DNA from: an uncultured Methylobacillus sp.
GTDB lineage: Bacteria; Pseudomonadota; Gammaproteobacteria; Burkholderiales; Methylophilaceae
Assembly (NCBI GenBank): GCA_903824575.1
Contig: CAIJXJ010000256.1
Location: 32,649 to 96,648, forward strand
DNA length: 64,000 nt
Direction of reading: 5' to 3'
The notes under the pieces were generated by a model, which made no database searches, was not told the origin of the DNA, and saw nothing but the letters and a program-made list of their open reading frames with translations. Below are positions 30,059 to 41,029 of the stretch, piece after piece (position 1 is the stretch's first letter; each line of letters starts with the position of its first letter). The translations under genes were made by a program, and so were the position numbers.

Positions 30059-31723
30059 ATGGCGCAATACGTGATGTCTATGCTCCGCGTGAGCAAGATC
30101 GTTCCCCCCAAGCGGCAGATCATCAAGGATATTTCCCTGTCCTTTTTTCCTGGCGCCAAGATTGGCCTGCTGGGCCTGAACGGTTCCGGCAAGTCCACCG
30201 TACTGCGCATCATGGCGGGTGCAGACAAGGAATTCGAAGGCGAAGTGCAATGGCAGCCCGGCGTCTCCATCGGCTATCTGCCACAGGAGCCGGTGCTCGA
30301 TCCAGCCAAGACTGTGCGCGAGGAAGTCGAATCTGCCATGGGCGCAGTGATGGAGGCCAAAACCAAGTTGGATGCCATCTACGCCGCCTACGCCGAACCA
30401 GATGCAGACTTTGACAAGCTGGCGGAAGAACAGGCCAAGTACGAGAACATCCTGGCGACTCAAGGTTCGGATTCCGAGACCCAACTGGAAATCGCAGCCG
30501 ATGCCCTGCGCCTGCCGCCGTGGGATGCGCTGATAGGGCCGTTGTCCGGTGGCGAGAAGCGTCGCGTGGCGCTGTGCAAGTTATTATTGTCCCGTCCCGA
30601 CATGCTGCTTCTGGACGAGCCGACCAATCACCTCGATGCTGAGTCGGTGGAATGGTTGGAGCAGTTTCTGGTGCGCTTCCCCGGCACTGTGGTGGCGGTG
30701 ACTCATGATCGATATTTTCTGGACAATGCCGCCGAGTGGATTCTGGAACTCGATCGAGGGCAGGGCATTCCTTGGAAGGGCAATTATTCCGACTGGCTGG
30801 AGCAGAAGGAAGCCCGACTGGAAACCGAAAACAAGCAGATCGACGCCCACATGAAGGCGATGAAGACCGAGCTGGAATGGGTGCGACAGAATCCGAAGGC
30901 GCGTCAGGCCAAGTCCAAGGCGCGTCTGTCACGTTTTGAGGAACTCAATTCAGTCGAATATCAGAAGCGCAATGAGACCCATGAGTTGTTCATTCCTCCC
31001 GGCGAGCGCCTGGGTGACAAGGTGATTGAATTCAATAATGTCTCCAAGGCTTTCGGTGATCGCCTTCTGATCGACAATCTGTCCTTCAGTGTGCCACCGG
31101 GCGCTATTGTTGGCGTCATCGGCCCCAACGGCGCCGGCAAATCGACCTTGTTCAAGATGATCCAGGGCCGCGACACGCCGGACTCCGGCGAGATCGTGGT
31201 CGGTCCCACCGTCAATATTGCCGCAGTAGATCAGACGCGCGAAGGGCTGGACGACAAACAGAGCGTGTTTGATTTTGTATCAAACGGCGCCGATATTTTG
31301 ACCGTGGGTCGTTTCGAGATGTCTAGTCGCGCCTACATCGGCCGCTTCAACTTCAAGGGCGGCGACCAGAATAAGATGGTGGGCCAGCTTTCCGGTGGCG
31401 AGCGCGGGCGCTTGCATCTTGCCAAGACCCTGATCGCCGGCGGCAACGTGCTGCTGTTGGATGAGCCTTCCAATGACCTCGATGTGGAAACCTTGCGTGC
31501 GCTGGAAGACGCCCTTTTGGAATTCGCCGGATGCGTGCTGGTGACTTCACATGATCGCTGGTTTTTAGATCGTATCGCCACCCATATCCTGGCGGCAGAA
31601 GGCAATTCCCAATGGACCTTTTTCAATGGAAATTATCAGGAGTACGAAGAGGATAAAAAGAAGCGACTGGGTGAAGAGGGTGCCAAGCCGAAGCGTATAC
31701 GGTACAAGCCGATTAGTCGCTAG
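30059..31723 (+). CDS. ettA: Energy-dependent translational throttle protein EttA (ABC-F)
   Basis: EttA binds the ribosomal E site and gates the first elongation step according to ATP/ADP ratio. The 554-residue product has two ABC domains with Walker A motifs GLNGSGKST and GPNGAGKST, signatures LSGGEKRRV and LSGGERGRL, and Walker B LLLDEPTNHLD and LLLDEPSNDLD. The interdomain arm is basic (NPKARQAKSKARLSRFEELN), and the C-terminus ends with the typical RIRYKPISR. GGTGA precedes the ATG. Single gene. Confidence 0.97.
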   Translation: MAQYVMSMLRVSKIVPPKRQIIKDISLSFFPGAKIGLLGLNGSGKSTVLRIMAGADKEFEGEVQWQPGVSIGYLPQEPVLDPAKTVREEVESAMGAVMEAKTKLDAIYAAYAEPDADFDKLAEEQAKYENILATQGSDSETQLEIAADALRLPPWDALIGPLSGGEKRRVALCKLLLSRPDMLLLDEPTNHLDAESVEWLEQFLVRFPGTVVAVTHDRYFLDNAAEWILELDRGQGIPWKGNYSDWLEQKEARLETENKQIDAHMKAMKTELEWVRQNPKARQAKSKARLSRFEELNSVEYQKRNETHELFIPPGERLGDKVIEFNNVSKAFGDRLLIDNLSFSVPPGAIVGVIGPNGAGKSTLFKMIQGRDTPDSGEIVVGPTVNIAAVDQTREGLDDKQSVFDFVSNGADILTVGRFEMSSRAYIGRFNFKGGDQNKMVGQLSGGERGRLHLAKTLIAGGNVLLLDEPSNDLDVETLRALEDALLEFAGCVLVTSHDRWFLDRIATHILAAEGNSQWTFFNGNYQEYEEDKKKRLGEEGAKPKRIRYKPISR

Positions 31724-31783
31724 TTGCTAGTACGGCATATTTATTGCTTTTGTTTTTATTTTTTATTCATTAGAGGAGTTGTC

Positions 31784-32041
31784 ATGAAATCGTTGATTCA
31801 AATGCTTGTTGCAGTATCCTTGGGCGCGGTCATGGTTGCAGGATGCAGCAAGAAGGAAGAGGCTGCTCCGGTCGCTCCGGTCGCAGCACCTGCTCCTGTG
31901 GCCCCTGCGCCGGCTCCGGTTGAAGCGGGTGGCTGGACTCCACCGGCAGCCGATGCCGCCGCACCTGCAGCACCCGCTGCAGAAACTGCAGCACCGGCTC
32001 CCGCAGCACCCGCTGCGGATGCTGCGCCAGCAGCCAAGTAG
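31784..32041 (+). CDS. Small alanine/proline-rich lipoprotein
   Basis: The 85-residue product has a signal peptide ending in a lipobox (VSLGAVMVAGC) with cysteine around residue 21. The mature part is almost entirely alanine and proline (APVAPVAAPAPVAPAPAPVE; AAPAAPAAETAAPAPAA). GAGGAG lies just before ATG 31784. It should be an outer- or inner-membrane-anchored lipoprotein with a flexible tail; function is unknown. A terminator follows it. Confidence 0.8.
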   Translation: MKSLIQMLVAVSLGAVMVAGCSKKEEAAPVAPVAAPAPVAPAPAPVEAGGWTPPAADAAAPAAPAAETAAPAPAAPAADAAPAAK

Positions 32042-32059
32042 TTACAGCTTAGAAAATAA

Positions 32060-32084
32060 AAGGCCAACCCTTGAGGTTGGCCTT
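32060..32084. terminator. Bidirectional terminator between the lipoprotein and cupin genes
   Basis: Perfect 10-bp stem aaggccaacc/ggttggcctt with a 5-base loop, with A-rich sequence on the left (aaaataaa). It lies between two convergent genes and can serve both. Confidence 0.8.
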
Positions 32085-32106
32085 TAGTTCAGCTAATCAG
32101 TCTTGA

Positions 32107-32397
32107 TTAGAACCCGTTAGGGAAATCATAGCTGTAATGCTTGCGCAGTGGCTTGACGACTTCCCACTGGCTGTCAAGGCCAGCGTGGAAGGCAACCAGG
32201 TCGCCGGCCACGATACGGACCGGTTCACCACCCTTTGGGGTGACCAGGATTTCGCCGTCCAGTACATAGGCGCATTCGGTTGAACCAAAATCAATCGGGA
32301 ATTTGGACACTTCCTTTTCCCAGATGGCCCATTTTTCAACGCCCAGTTGCTTCAGTTGTTCCTGGCTCGGGTTGTGCTCGACAACGATCTTGCTCAT
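32107..32397 (-). CDS. Cupin-domain protein (DUF861 type)
   Basis: Single-domain cupin of 96 residues. The conserved barrel region TECAYVLDGEILVTPKGGEP, then VRIVAGDLVAFHAGLDSQWEV, and the end (KPLRKHYSYDFP) fit the DUF861 cupins related to ureidoglycine aminohydrolase, most of which have no known substrate. The metal-ligand pattern is reduced. It is a monocistronic gene divergent from nagZ. Confidence 0.85.
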   Translation of the reverse strand: MSKIVVEHNPSQEQLKQLGVEKWAIWEKEVSKFPIDFGSTECAYVLDGEILVTPKGGEPVRIVAGDLVAFHAGLDSQWEVVKPLRKHYSYDFPNGF

Positions 32398-32567
32398 GTT
32401 CAGTATCCTTTCAAAAATTGCGGCAATAATTGCGGGATGACGCGTGTTTCGTCGGCCGCGACTATACTATTTTTGGTGAATTTTGGCGAATGCTAATCGC
32501 AACCTGTTGGCGTTGCATGCGTTGGCAGCTAAACTGCGTGATAGTCAAACCAATAAAGGTGTTTTCC

Positions 32568-33617
32568 ATGTCGCTCGGCCCCGTGATGCTCGATATCGAG
32601 GGCGTTGAACTCAATCTCGATGACATACGCCGCCTGCAGCACCCTCTGGTCGGTGGCGTCATCCTGTTCACGCGCAACTATGCCTCGCCAGCGCAGTTGA
32701 AGGCCCTGACTGCCGCGATTCATGCCGTGCGCCAGCCGCCGCTCCTGATCGCGGTCGACCACGAAGGTGGACGCGTGCAGCGTTTCCGCGAGGGCTTTAC
32801 TCGCATCCCGGCCATGCGCGAATTGGGTCGGGTGTGGGATCAGAATCCGAAACGTGCGCGGCAACTGGCAGAATTGGCCGGCTGGGTGCTGGCTGCTGAG
32901 TTGCGAGCGCATGGCGTGGATTTCAGTTTCACGCCGGTGTTGGATATTGATTTCGGCGTGAGTTCCGTTATCGGTGATCGTGCCTTTCACAAGAATACCC
33001 GCGCCATCGCCGAATTGGCGCAATCGTTGATGATAGGCCTCAAGCATGGGGGCATGGCGGCTGTGGGTAAGCATTTCCCCGGCCACGGCTTTGTCGCGGC
33101 CGACTCGCACGTCGATATTCCGGTGGACGAGCGCGGTTTTACCGAGATCGAACATCTGGATGTGGTGCCGTTCCGCCGTCTGATCGAAGCTGGTATGCAG
33201 GCCGTGATGCCGGCGCATGTGATCTACCCCAAGGTGGACGAACATCCGGCGGGCTTCTCCAGGATCTGGCTGCAACAGGTATTGCGCCGTCACCTTGGCT
33301 TCAATGGTGTGATCTTCAGTGACGATCTCGCCATGGAAGGCGCTGTGGTGGCGGGGGATGTCACCGAGCGTGCCATGGCCGCACTCAATGCCGGTTGCGA
33401 CATGGTGTTGCTCTGTAATCGCCCCGATCTGGCCGATGAATTGCTGAATAACCTGGAATGCAAGGTTTCGGCAGTTAGCATGGCGCGCCTCGCTCGCATG
33501 CATGGCCATCGCCAGCCGCCGGATGTAGCTGCCCTGCACGCGAACCCTGAATTCGTCCATGCCGTGCACGCCATCGCCAACCTGGGCGTGGTGGAGGGCG
33601 AACTGAAGCTGGCATGA
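32568..33617 (+). CDS. nagZ: Beta-N-acetylhexosaminidase NagZ
   Basis: Cytoplasmic glycosidase (GH3 family) that removes N-acetylglucosamine from anhydro-muropeptides in peptidoglycan recycling. The 349-residue product starts [20 protein letters not shown]. It contains [20 protein letters not shown], the catalytic histidine motif [18 protein letters not shown], and the nucleophile region [10 protein letters not shown]. Start ATG 32568 has AAGGTG upstream; the in-frame extension back to 32430 is not conserved. Confidence 0.96.
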   Translation: MSLGPVMLDIEGVELNLDDIRRLQHPLVGGVILFTRNYASPAQLKALTAAIHAVRQPPLLIAVDHEGGRVQRFREGFTRIPAMRELGRVWDQNPKRARQLAELAGWVLAAELRAHGVDFSFTPVLDIDFGVSSVIGDRAFHKNTRAIAELAQSLMIGLKHGGMAAVGKHFPGHGFVAADSHVDIPVDERGFTEIEHLDVVPFRRLIEAGMQAVMPAHVIYPKVDEHPAGFSRIWLQQVLRRHLGFNGVIFSDDLAMEGAVVAGDVTERAMAALNAGCDMVLLCNRPDLADELLNNLECKVSAVSMARLARMHGHRQPPDVAALHANPEFVHAVHAIANLGVVEGELKLA

Positions 33618-33729
33618 GTTAAACTATAAATCCTGAAATTGAATTTTCAGATTTAATCCGTTTTTACTTGAAACTTTTTATGCATTTGACTAGTCTTACG
33701 CCTGATTCTTTAACCAGAGAGTGACCAAC

Positions 33730-34419
33730 ATGCAACCTGATTTCCAGATCGCTTCATCAGCGGTACCGTTTGAATCAACTACCCACAAGGTACTGCGTAA
33801 TACTTACATGCTGCTTGGCCTGACCATGGTGCCGACCGTGATTGGCGCCGTGGCTGGCATGAGTGTCGATTTTTCCTTTGCCGCCCAGCATCCGATCATG
33901 TTTCTGCTAGGAACACTGGCGGCGATGATGGGTCTGTTCTATGGCATCCAAGCTAATCGCGATAGTACCTTGGGCGTGGTTCTACTGTTGGCCCTGACTG
34001 GCCTGATGGGCATGCTGCTGGGTCCTATCCTGCAACATGCGATGCATTTCAGGAATGGCGCCCAACTGGTGACGTTGGCGGCAGGCGGCACCGGCATCAT
34101 CTTCATGACGCTGGCCGGCATCGCGACCACTAGCAAGAAGGACTTCAGCTTCCTCGGCAACTTCCTGATGGTTGGCATCATTTTGCTGATCGTGGCGTCG
34201 CTCGCTAACATGTTCTTTCAGATTCCGGCGTTTGCGCTGGCCTTGTCCGGTGTGGCCGTGCTGCTGTTTTCTGGTTTCATTTTGTATGACGTCAGTCGCA
34301 TCGTGCAAGGCGGCGAGACCAATTACATCATGGCGACGCTGGCGATTTATCTCGATATCTACAACCTGTTCGTCAACCTGTTGCAACTATTGATGGCGCT
34401 GATGGGCGAACGCGACTAA
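33730..34419 (+). CDS. BAX inhibitor-1 / YccA family membrane protein
   Basis: Seven-segment inner-membrane protein of the BI-1 family; E. coli YccA binds and modulates the FtsH protease. The 229-residue product has a short soluble N-terminus (SSAVPFESTTHKVLRNTY), then seven hydrophobic segments. The last is preceded by the conserved FILYDVSRIVQGGETNYIMA, and it ends ALYLDIYNLFVNLLQLL-like. GTG 33721 is an alternative in-frame start three codons earlier, but ATG 33730 fits the AGAGAG site better. Closed by a strong terminator. Confidence 0.92.
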   Translation: MQPDFQIASSAVPFESTTHKVLRNTYMLLGLTMVPTVIGAVAGMSVDFSFAAQHPIMFLLGTLAAMMGLFYGIQANRDSTLGVVLLLALTGLMGMLLGPILQHAMHFRNGAQLVTLAAGGTGIIFMTLAGIATTSKKDFSFLGNFLMVGIILLIVASLANMFFQIPAFALALSGVAVLLFSGFILYDVSRIVQGGETNYIMATLAIYLDIYNLFVNLLQLLMALMGERD

Positions 34420-34440
34420 ACGCTAGTTGCTAATCGCAAT

Positions 34441-34466
34441 AAAAAACCCGCCACGGCGGGTTTTTT
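34441..34466 (+). terminator. Rho-independent terminator after the BI-1 gene
   Basis: Six A, a 6-bp G+C stem cccgcc/ggcggg with a short loop, and six T. It lies about 22 bases after the stop codon. Confidence 0.9.
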
Positions 34467-34486
34467 ATTGCCGTCGCGCAAACGGA

Positions 34487-34809
34487 TTATTGATCGTCAC
34501 TAGTGACGGGGTAATTCCGTCGCTGGTGCATGCAATGGAAAATGGTGCAATCACCAGTGTTGGTACGAACAAAAATCAGAGTAAAAGGCACCCTCCGCCC
34601 GATGACAAGTTCCCGCGTGCCTGCAACTACACCGCGGCGACCAGAAACTGCAACAGGTATTGCGACTAAAGAGTGTGCGGCTTCTTCGATGGCTTTCCGC
34701 ATACGCTTGGCAGCGCTGGGGCTGTGCCTGGCATACCAGGCAAGGGATTCTGCCAGTTGGCTATGGCATCTGGATGCCAATCAAGCCGCTTGTTTTTCGT
34801 TCCCAACAT
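34487..34809 (-). pseudogene. ParE/RelE-like toxin gene with a frameshift
   Basis: The N-terminus from ATG 34809 reads MLGTKNKRLDWHPDAIANWQ, a ParE-like beginning. The remainder is in the next frame: ESLAWYARHSPSAAKRMRK, then RVPFTLIFVRTNTGDCTIFH, ending MHQRRNYP and a short tail, again ParE-like. Joining WQ to ESLAWY needs one extra base (a G) near 34750, so one base is missing. Total length 323 bases is one short of a whole number of codons. The gene starts inside the antitoxin 3' end, the normal order. Sequence error or a real loss of the toxin are both possible. Confidence 0.75.
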
Positions 34810-35027
34810 GCTGTTCGATCATCTGGTCAAGTTCACGCATGGCATCTTCGTGTGATATTCGTCCAGTCTGATGCCTTCGTGTCTTGACCGCTTGGATAGT
34901 ATGATCAGTCACGTCAAAACCATCGCGCAGTACATAATTTGAGAACTTCATCAGGCGTTCGCCCCGCGTCTTTTGCCAGCCTTTGCAAGCGGCGAATATC
35001 AGCTTGCGCTAATGTCAGCGTATCCAT
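34781..35027 (-). pseudogene. Antitoxin gene with a frameshift, partner of the ParE-like toxin
   Basis: From ATG 35027 the product starts MDTLTLAQADIRRLQRLAKD, followed by AGRTPDEVLK, a ribbon-helix-helix-like antitoxin beginning. That frame then stops early. The next frame continues YVLRDGFDVTDHTIQAVKTR, then ISHEDAMRELDQMIEQHVGN, ending EKQAA and TGA at 34781. The break lies near 34935-34940, in aaattatg, and is explained by one extra T. Length 247 bases is one too many. Its 3' end overlaps the toxin start. Confidence 0.7.
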
Positions 35028-35100
35028 GATGCTCTTCTTTAATCTTTAACTCTGGCAAGTATAGCGTAGCCATTTCTCCATGACCCACTGGTTAATAACT

Positions 35101-37501
<2,401 letters not shown>

Positions 37502-37505
<4 letters not shown>

Positions 37506-38452
37506 GCAAGCTCTCCGGACGGTGCCAGTGCTGCCAGGCATCGGCGCTCATGGGCTGCGCCCTGGCCAATGGCAATTTCCTGTTGCGGCAGGCGCAGACC
37601 ATAGGCGAGACCGGCGTCCCGGGCGTCCAGGAGCCAGCGCGTCAGTTGCGACAGGCGTAATTCAGGGTCACCTGTCGTTTGGCTCCAATCCAGCCACAGC
37701 GTGCTATCTGCCATGCCGTGGAACTCTCTGGTGAGCAGTCCCTGGCCGCGAGCCGAGGCCTTCCAGTCGATGCGCCGGCTTGAGTCGCCAGCTTGGTAGG
37801 CACGCAGGCCGGACAAGTCCTCATCTCCATTGGTGGCGGGAATCCGGCCATCGGCTGCAGGGTTGGCGGTCATCGGCCAAGGCTGGCTAGCGCGCGCCGG
37901 ACGGGGATAGACCAGGGTGCTGGCGTCAAGTTCGACATGAGACCAGGCGTGGAACAGACCCAGTGGAAACTCAGTCGATACCGTCAGTCTCCCCGGTTTC
38001 AGCCAGCCGCGCCGTAATGCCTCAAGCGGTAGCGTGACGCATTGTCGCCCACGGGCATCGATATCAGCGTAGATCCGTCCACTCTTTGGCGTGCTGGAAT
38101 CAAGTGCAATGGCGTAGCGTGGCCATCCATCCGTGCAGTCAAGCAGGATTTCCCATTGTGCCAGTTGACCGGCAAAGACCGGCTGTAGCCTGCCGCTGGC
38201 GAGGCTCAGATGGGCAAGATTGCGCCAGGTATGCAGCATGGCGACGATGCCAAGGCCTGCCAGCAGGAAGGTGAGGACGAAGCCGAGGCTCAGGCTGTAG
38301 TTGATCGAGCCTAGCAGCATGGCAATCAATAGTAAGGTGAACAGCCAGCCGTGGCGGGTCGGCAGGATGTAGATGTGGTGGCGGTCGATGATGGCCAGGC
38401 CCCCAATGGGGCGAGTCGAGCGCAGCCATTTTTTCCAGTCCGGGCGTGCCAT
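37502..38452 (-). CDS. DUF58 domain protein
   Basis: Membrane-anchored DUF58 protein, normally encoded with a MoxR ATPase and a transglutaminase; the trio may assemble or regulate envelope proteins. The 316-residue product has two N-terminal membrane helices (about residues 32-72) and the DUF58 signature LRAYQAGDSSRRIDWKASAR followed by LLTREF. The moxR stop and this start are four bases apart. Confidence 0.93.
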
Positions 38453-38456
38453 CCGG

Positions 38457-39353
38457 CTATACCGGGACGGCTCGCACCAGCAGGCTTGTCACATCCTCGC
38501 CATGGCCTGACGCCGCTTGCAGACGATGGCTGACGACACCGCTGAGCACTGCCTGGACATCCTCCGGCAGGGCGAACTCTCGCCCCTCAATCAGTGCCCA
38601 GGCTTGCGCGCATTGCCTCAGGGCGATGCCGGCGCGCGGCGAGAGGCCGGATTGGAAGTTTGCCGAATGGCGGCTGTGATCGATCAGCGCTTGCAGATAA
38701 TCAAGCAGGGCATCGGAGACATGAACGGCGCTGGCCGTGTCTTGCAGCCGGATCAGCGTGGTGGCGTCGCAGCAGGTTTCTGCTGTAGCGTTGCGGCCGC
38801 CGCAGTTGCTAAGCAGGCTGCGTTCCGAACGTGCATCCGGGTAACCCAGGGCAACCTTCATCAGAAAACGGTCGAGTTGCGATTCCGGTAGCGGGTAGGT
38901 GCCGATGTGGTGGCTGGGATTTTGCGTGGCAATGACAAAAAAAGGTTGCGGCAGCTTGCGCGTTTCGCCGTCCTGCGTCACTTGACGCTCCTCCATCGCT
39001 TCCAGCAATGCGCTCTGGGTCTTGGGGGTGGCGCGGTTGAGTTCGTCGGCCAGCAGCAGGTTGGTGAATACCGGGCCGGGGTGGAACTTGAAGGCGGCCG
39101 TGTTGCGGTCATAAATCGAGACGCCGAGGATATCTGCCGGCAACAGGTCGGACGTGAACTGCACGCGTCTGAAGTCCAGTCCGAGCACCTGTGCCAAGGT
39201 GTGTGCCAGGGTGGATTTCCCCATACCTGGCAGGTCTTCGATTAGTAGGTGTCCGCGCGCCAGGATGCAGGTCAGTGCCAGCTTGAGTTGGACTTCCTTG
39301 CCGAGGATGACGGTCCCGGCGGATTCGAGTATGCGTTGCAGAGTCGCTTGCAT
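38457..39353 (-). CDS. MoxR family AAA+ ATPase
   Basis: MoxR-type chaperone-like ATPase. The 298-residue product has Walker A in DLPGMGKSTLAHTLA, Walker B and sensor region in LLLADELNRATPKTQSALLE, and the arginine-finger region in LPESQLDRFLMKV. ATG 39353 is preferred over an in-frame extension to 39422, which is not conserved and reaches into the nnr 3' end. It starts 28 bases after the end of nnr. Confidence 0.93.
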   Translation of the reverse strand: MQATLQRILESAGTVILGKEVQLKLALTCILARGHLLIEDLPGMGKSTLAHTLAQVLGLDFRRVQFTSDLLPADILGVSIYDRNTAAFKFHPGPVFTNLLLADELNRATPKTQSALLEAMEERQVTQDGETRKLPQPFFVIATQNPSHHIGTYPLPESQLDRFLMKVALGYPDARSERSLLSNCGGRNATAETCCDATTLIRLQDTASAVHVSDALLDYLQALIDHSRHSANFQSGLSPRAGIALRQCAQAWALIEGREFALPEDVQAVLSGVVSHRLQAASGHGEDVTSLLVRAVPV

Positions 39354-39381
39354 GATTAAAAATGAAGCGCGTGTTCCTCGA

Positions 39382-40890
39382 TCAAACATTTTTCCGATCT
39401 CGTTGTTCGCGCATCCAGCCATTGAGGATTGCTCTGGCCGTCAGGGCGACTTCGGAGGCGGTGAGGCCGATCATGCCGATGTCGGACGCCAGCGCATCGC
39501 CGGCCGCGCCGTGCAGGTAGACCCCGAGCAGACAGGCATTCTCGCAATCCATGCCCTGAGCGATCAGGCCGACGATCAGGCCGCACAGCACGTCACCCAT
39601 GCCGGCCACACTCATGCCAGGATTGCCGCTAGCGTTGATGAACCAGCGGCCGTCTGGTGTGGCAATGATAGTGCCGCAGCCCTTGAGCACAGTGATGGCG
39701 TGATAGTCTGCGGCGATTTTCAGGGCCGATTGAATGCGATTAGCTTGAATTTCGGCGACCGAACCACCGAGCAGGGCGGCGGCTTCCCCCGGATGCGGGG
39801 TGACTATGTTGCCGTTTGCGCGGCAGCGGAGTTGTTCACGCAGGTCGGCATTGGCGGCCAGCAGATGCAGGGCATCGGCATCGAGCAGCAAGGGCAGCGG
39901 CAGCTTCAAGGCGCGCTGCAAGTCGCAAATTGCACCTGCTGAACGTCCCATGCCCGGACCCACGACCAGCGCAGTGAGGTGGTCGAGGCCCAGCAGTTCC
40001 GTGGATTGCTTGATCATCAGTTCTGGCTGCATCGGGTCGACAGCCAGGGTTTGCTTGTCCAGCAACCCGGCATAGACGCGACCGGCGCCGACCAGAAGAG
40101 CTGCACGTGCAGCCATGAGGGCGGCGCCGACCATGGAGCTGTCGCCGCCCAAGATGCCGGCGCTGCCGAAATTGCCCTTGTGTGCGTTGTTGAGGCGTGC
40201 CGCAGGCCAGGCAGGAGGGGAGTCGATCAGCGCGCCCGGCGAGGTCACCCCCTTACCCCGACCCTCCCCCGCGATGGGGGAGGGGGTCTTAAGGGTCACC
40301 CCGAGGTCGGTGACATGGACCTGGCCGGCATGATCCGGGCCATCAAGTGTGAACAGGCCAGGCTTGGGGCCAAGGAAACTTAAGGTGTGGCTGGCGCGGA
40401 CGGCGAGCCCCAGCACGCGACCGCTGTCGGCACACAGGCCGCTGGGAACGTCGAGCGCCAGAACGGGCAGGGACAGCGCGTTGATCTTGTTTACCAGTTC
40501 GGCGTACTCATTCTGCAACGGTTTGGACAGGCCGATGCCGAACAGGCCGTCGATGACAAGGTCAAACCGGCCGCGAGGAATGCCAAGCTCTATAGTGCCA
40601 CCCACCGCCAGCCAGGCATCCATTGCCGCTGCGGCATCAGCCGGCAGTCGGTCGCGATTGCCCAGAAATACGACGCTGACCTTAAACCACCATGCTTTAA
40701 GGCACCGTGCCGCGATCAATGCATCGCCGCCGTTGTTTCCAGGGCCGACGAATACCAGAATGGCAGTGCCGTCGCCCACCAGGTCGCGGGCCAGCGTCGC
40801 CGCTGCCAGGCCGGCTTTCTCCATCAGGCCTGCCGTGCCGGCAGCCTGTTCGATGGCGCGTAGGTGATCTGTGGTGAAGAGTGGGGTCAT
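39382..40890 (-). CDS. nnr: Bifunctional NAD(P)H-hydrate epimerase/dehydratase
   Basis: Repairs hydrated NAD(P)H: the N-terminal half (YjeF_N, NnrE) epimerises NAD(P)HX, and the C-terminal half (NnrD) dehydrates it using ADP. Residues 1-195 show the epimerase pattern GPGNNGGDALIAARCL. Residues 225-495 show the kinase-like dehydratase motifs VTPHPGEAAALLG and GNPGMSVAGMGDVLCGLI. The linker (about residues 198-216, TLKTPSPIAGEGRGKG) is made by a palindromic DNA insertion described separately. First gene of the run to tadA. Confidence 0.95.
   Translation of the reverse strand: MTPLFTTDHLRAIEQAAGTAGLMEKAGLAAATLARDLVGDGTAILVFVGPGNNGGDALIAARCLKAWWFKVSVVFLGNRDRLPADAAAAMDAWLAVGGTIELGIPRGRFDLVIDGLFGIGLSKPLQNEYAELVNKINALSLPVLALDVPSGLCADSGRVLGLAVRASHTLSFLGPKPGLFTLDGPDHAGQVHVTDLGVTLKTPSPIAGEGRGKGVTSPGALIDSPPAWPAARLNNAHKGNFGSAGILGGDSSMVGAALMAARAALLVGAGRVYAGLLDKQTLAVDPMQPELMIKQSTELLGLDHLTALVVGPGMGRSAGAICDLQRALKLPLPLLLDADALHLLAANADLREQLRCRANGNIVTPHPGEAAALLGGSVAEIQANRIQSALKIAADYHAITVLKGCGTIIATPDGRWFINASGNPGMSVAGMGDVLCGLIVGLIAQGMDCENACLLGVYLHGAAGDALASDIGMIGLTASEVALTARAILNGWMREQRDRKNV
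40243..40299 (-). repeat. Palindromic repeat inserted in frame in nnr
   Basis: The plus strand reads gaccctccccc-gcgat-gggggagggggtc at the core, a hairpin with arms of about 12 bases. It extends outward imperfectly to ggtcaccccctta and taagggtcacc, about 57 bases in all. On the nnr strand it encodes VTLKTPSPIAGEGRGKGV between the two enzyme domains. The same peptide pattern appears in mfd at 12156-12209. Confidence 0.75.
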
Positions 40891-41029
40891 GATCCAAAAT
40901 TCAGCTATTGAAGCTTGATTGTAAGGCAGACGCAGGGTGGCGAACAGTCAAGTTTAGACCTTAAAAGTGGGCGCAAAATTTTGTGGTCCATGATGACGCT
41001 GTAGTACAGTGTGTATAACTTTTGATAGC

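Noticed and set aside
40243..40299. Frameshift or sequencing artefact in nnr caused by the G+C-rich palindrome
   Set aside because: The reading frame is continuous through it and both enzyme domains are intact.
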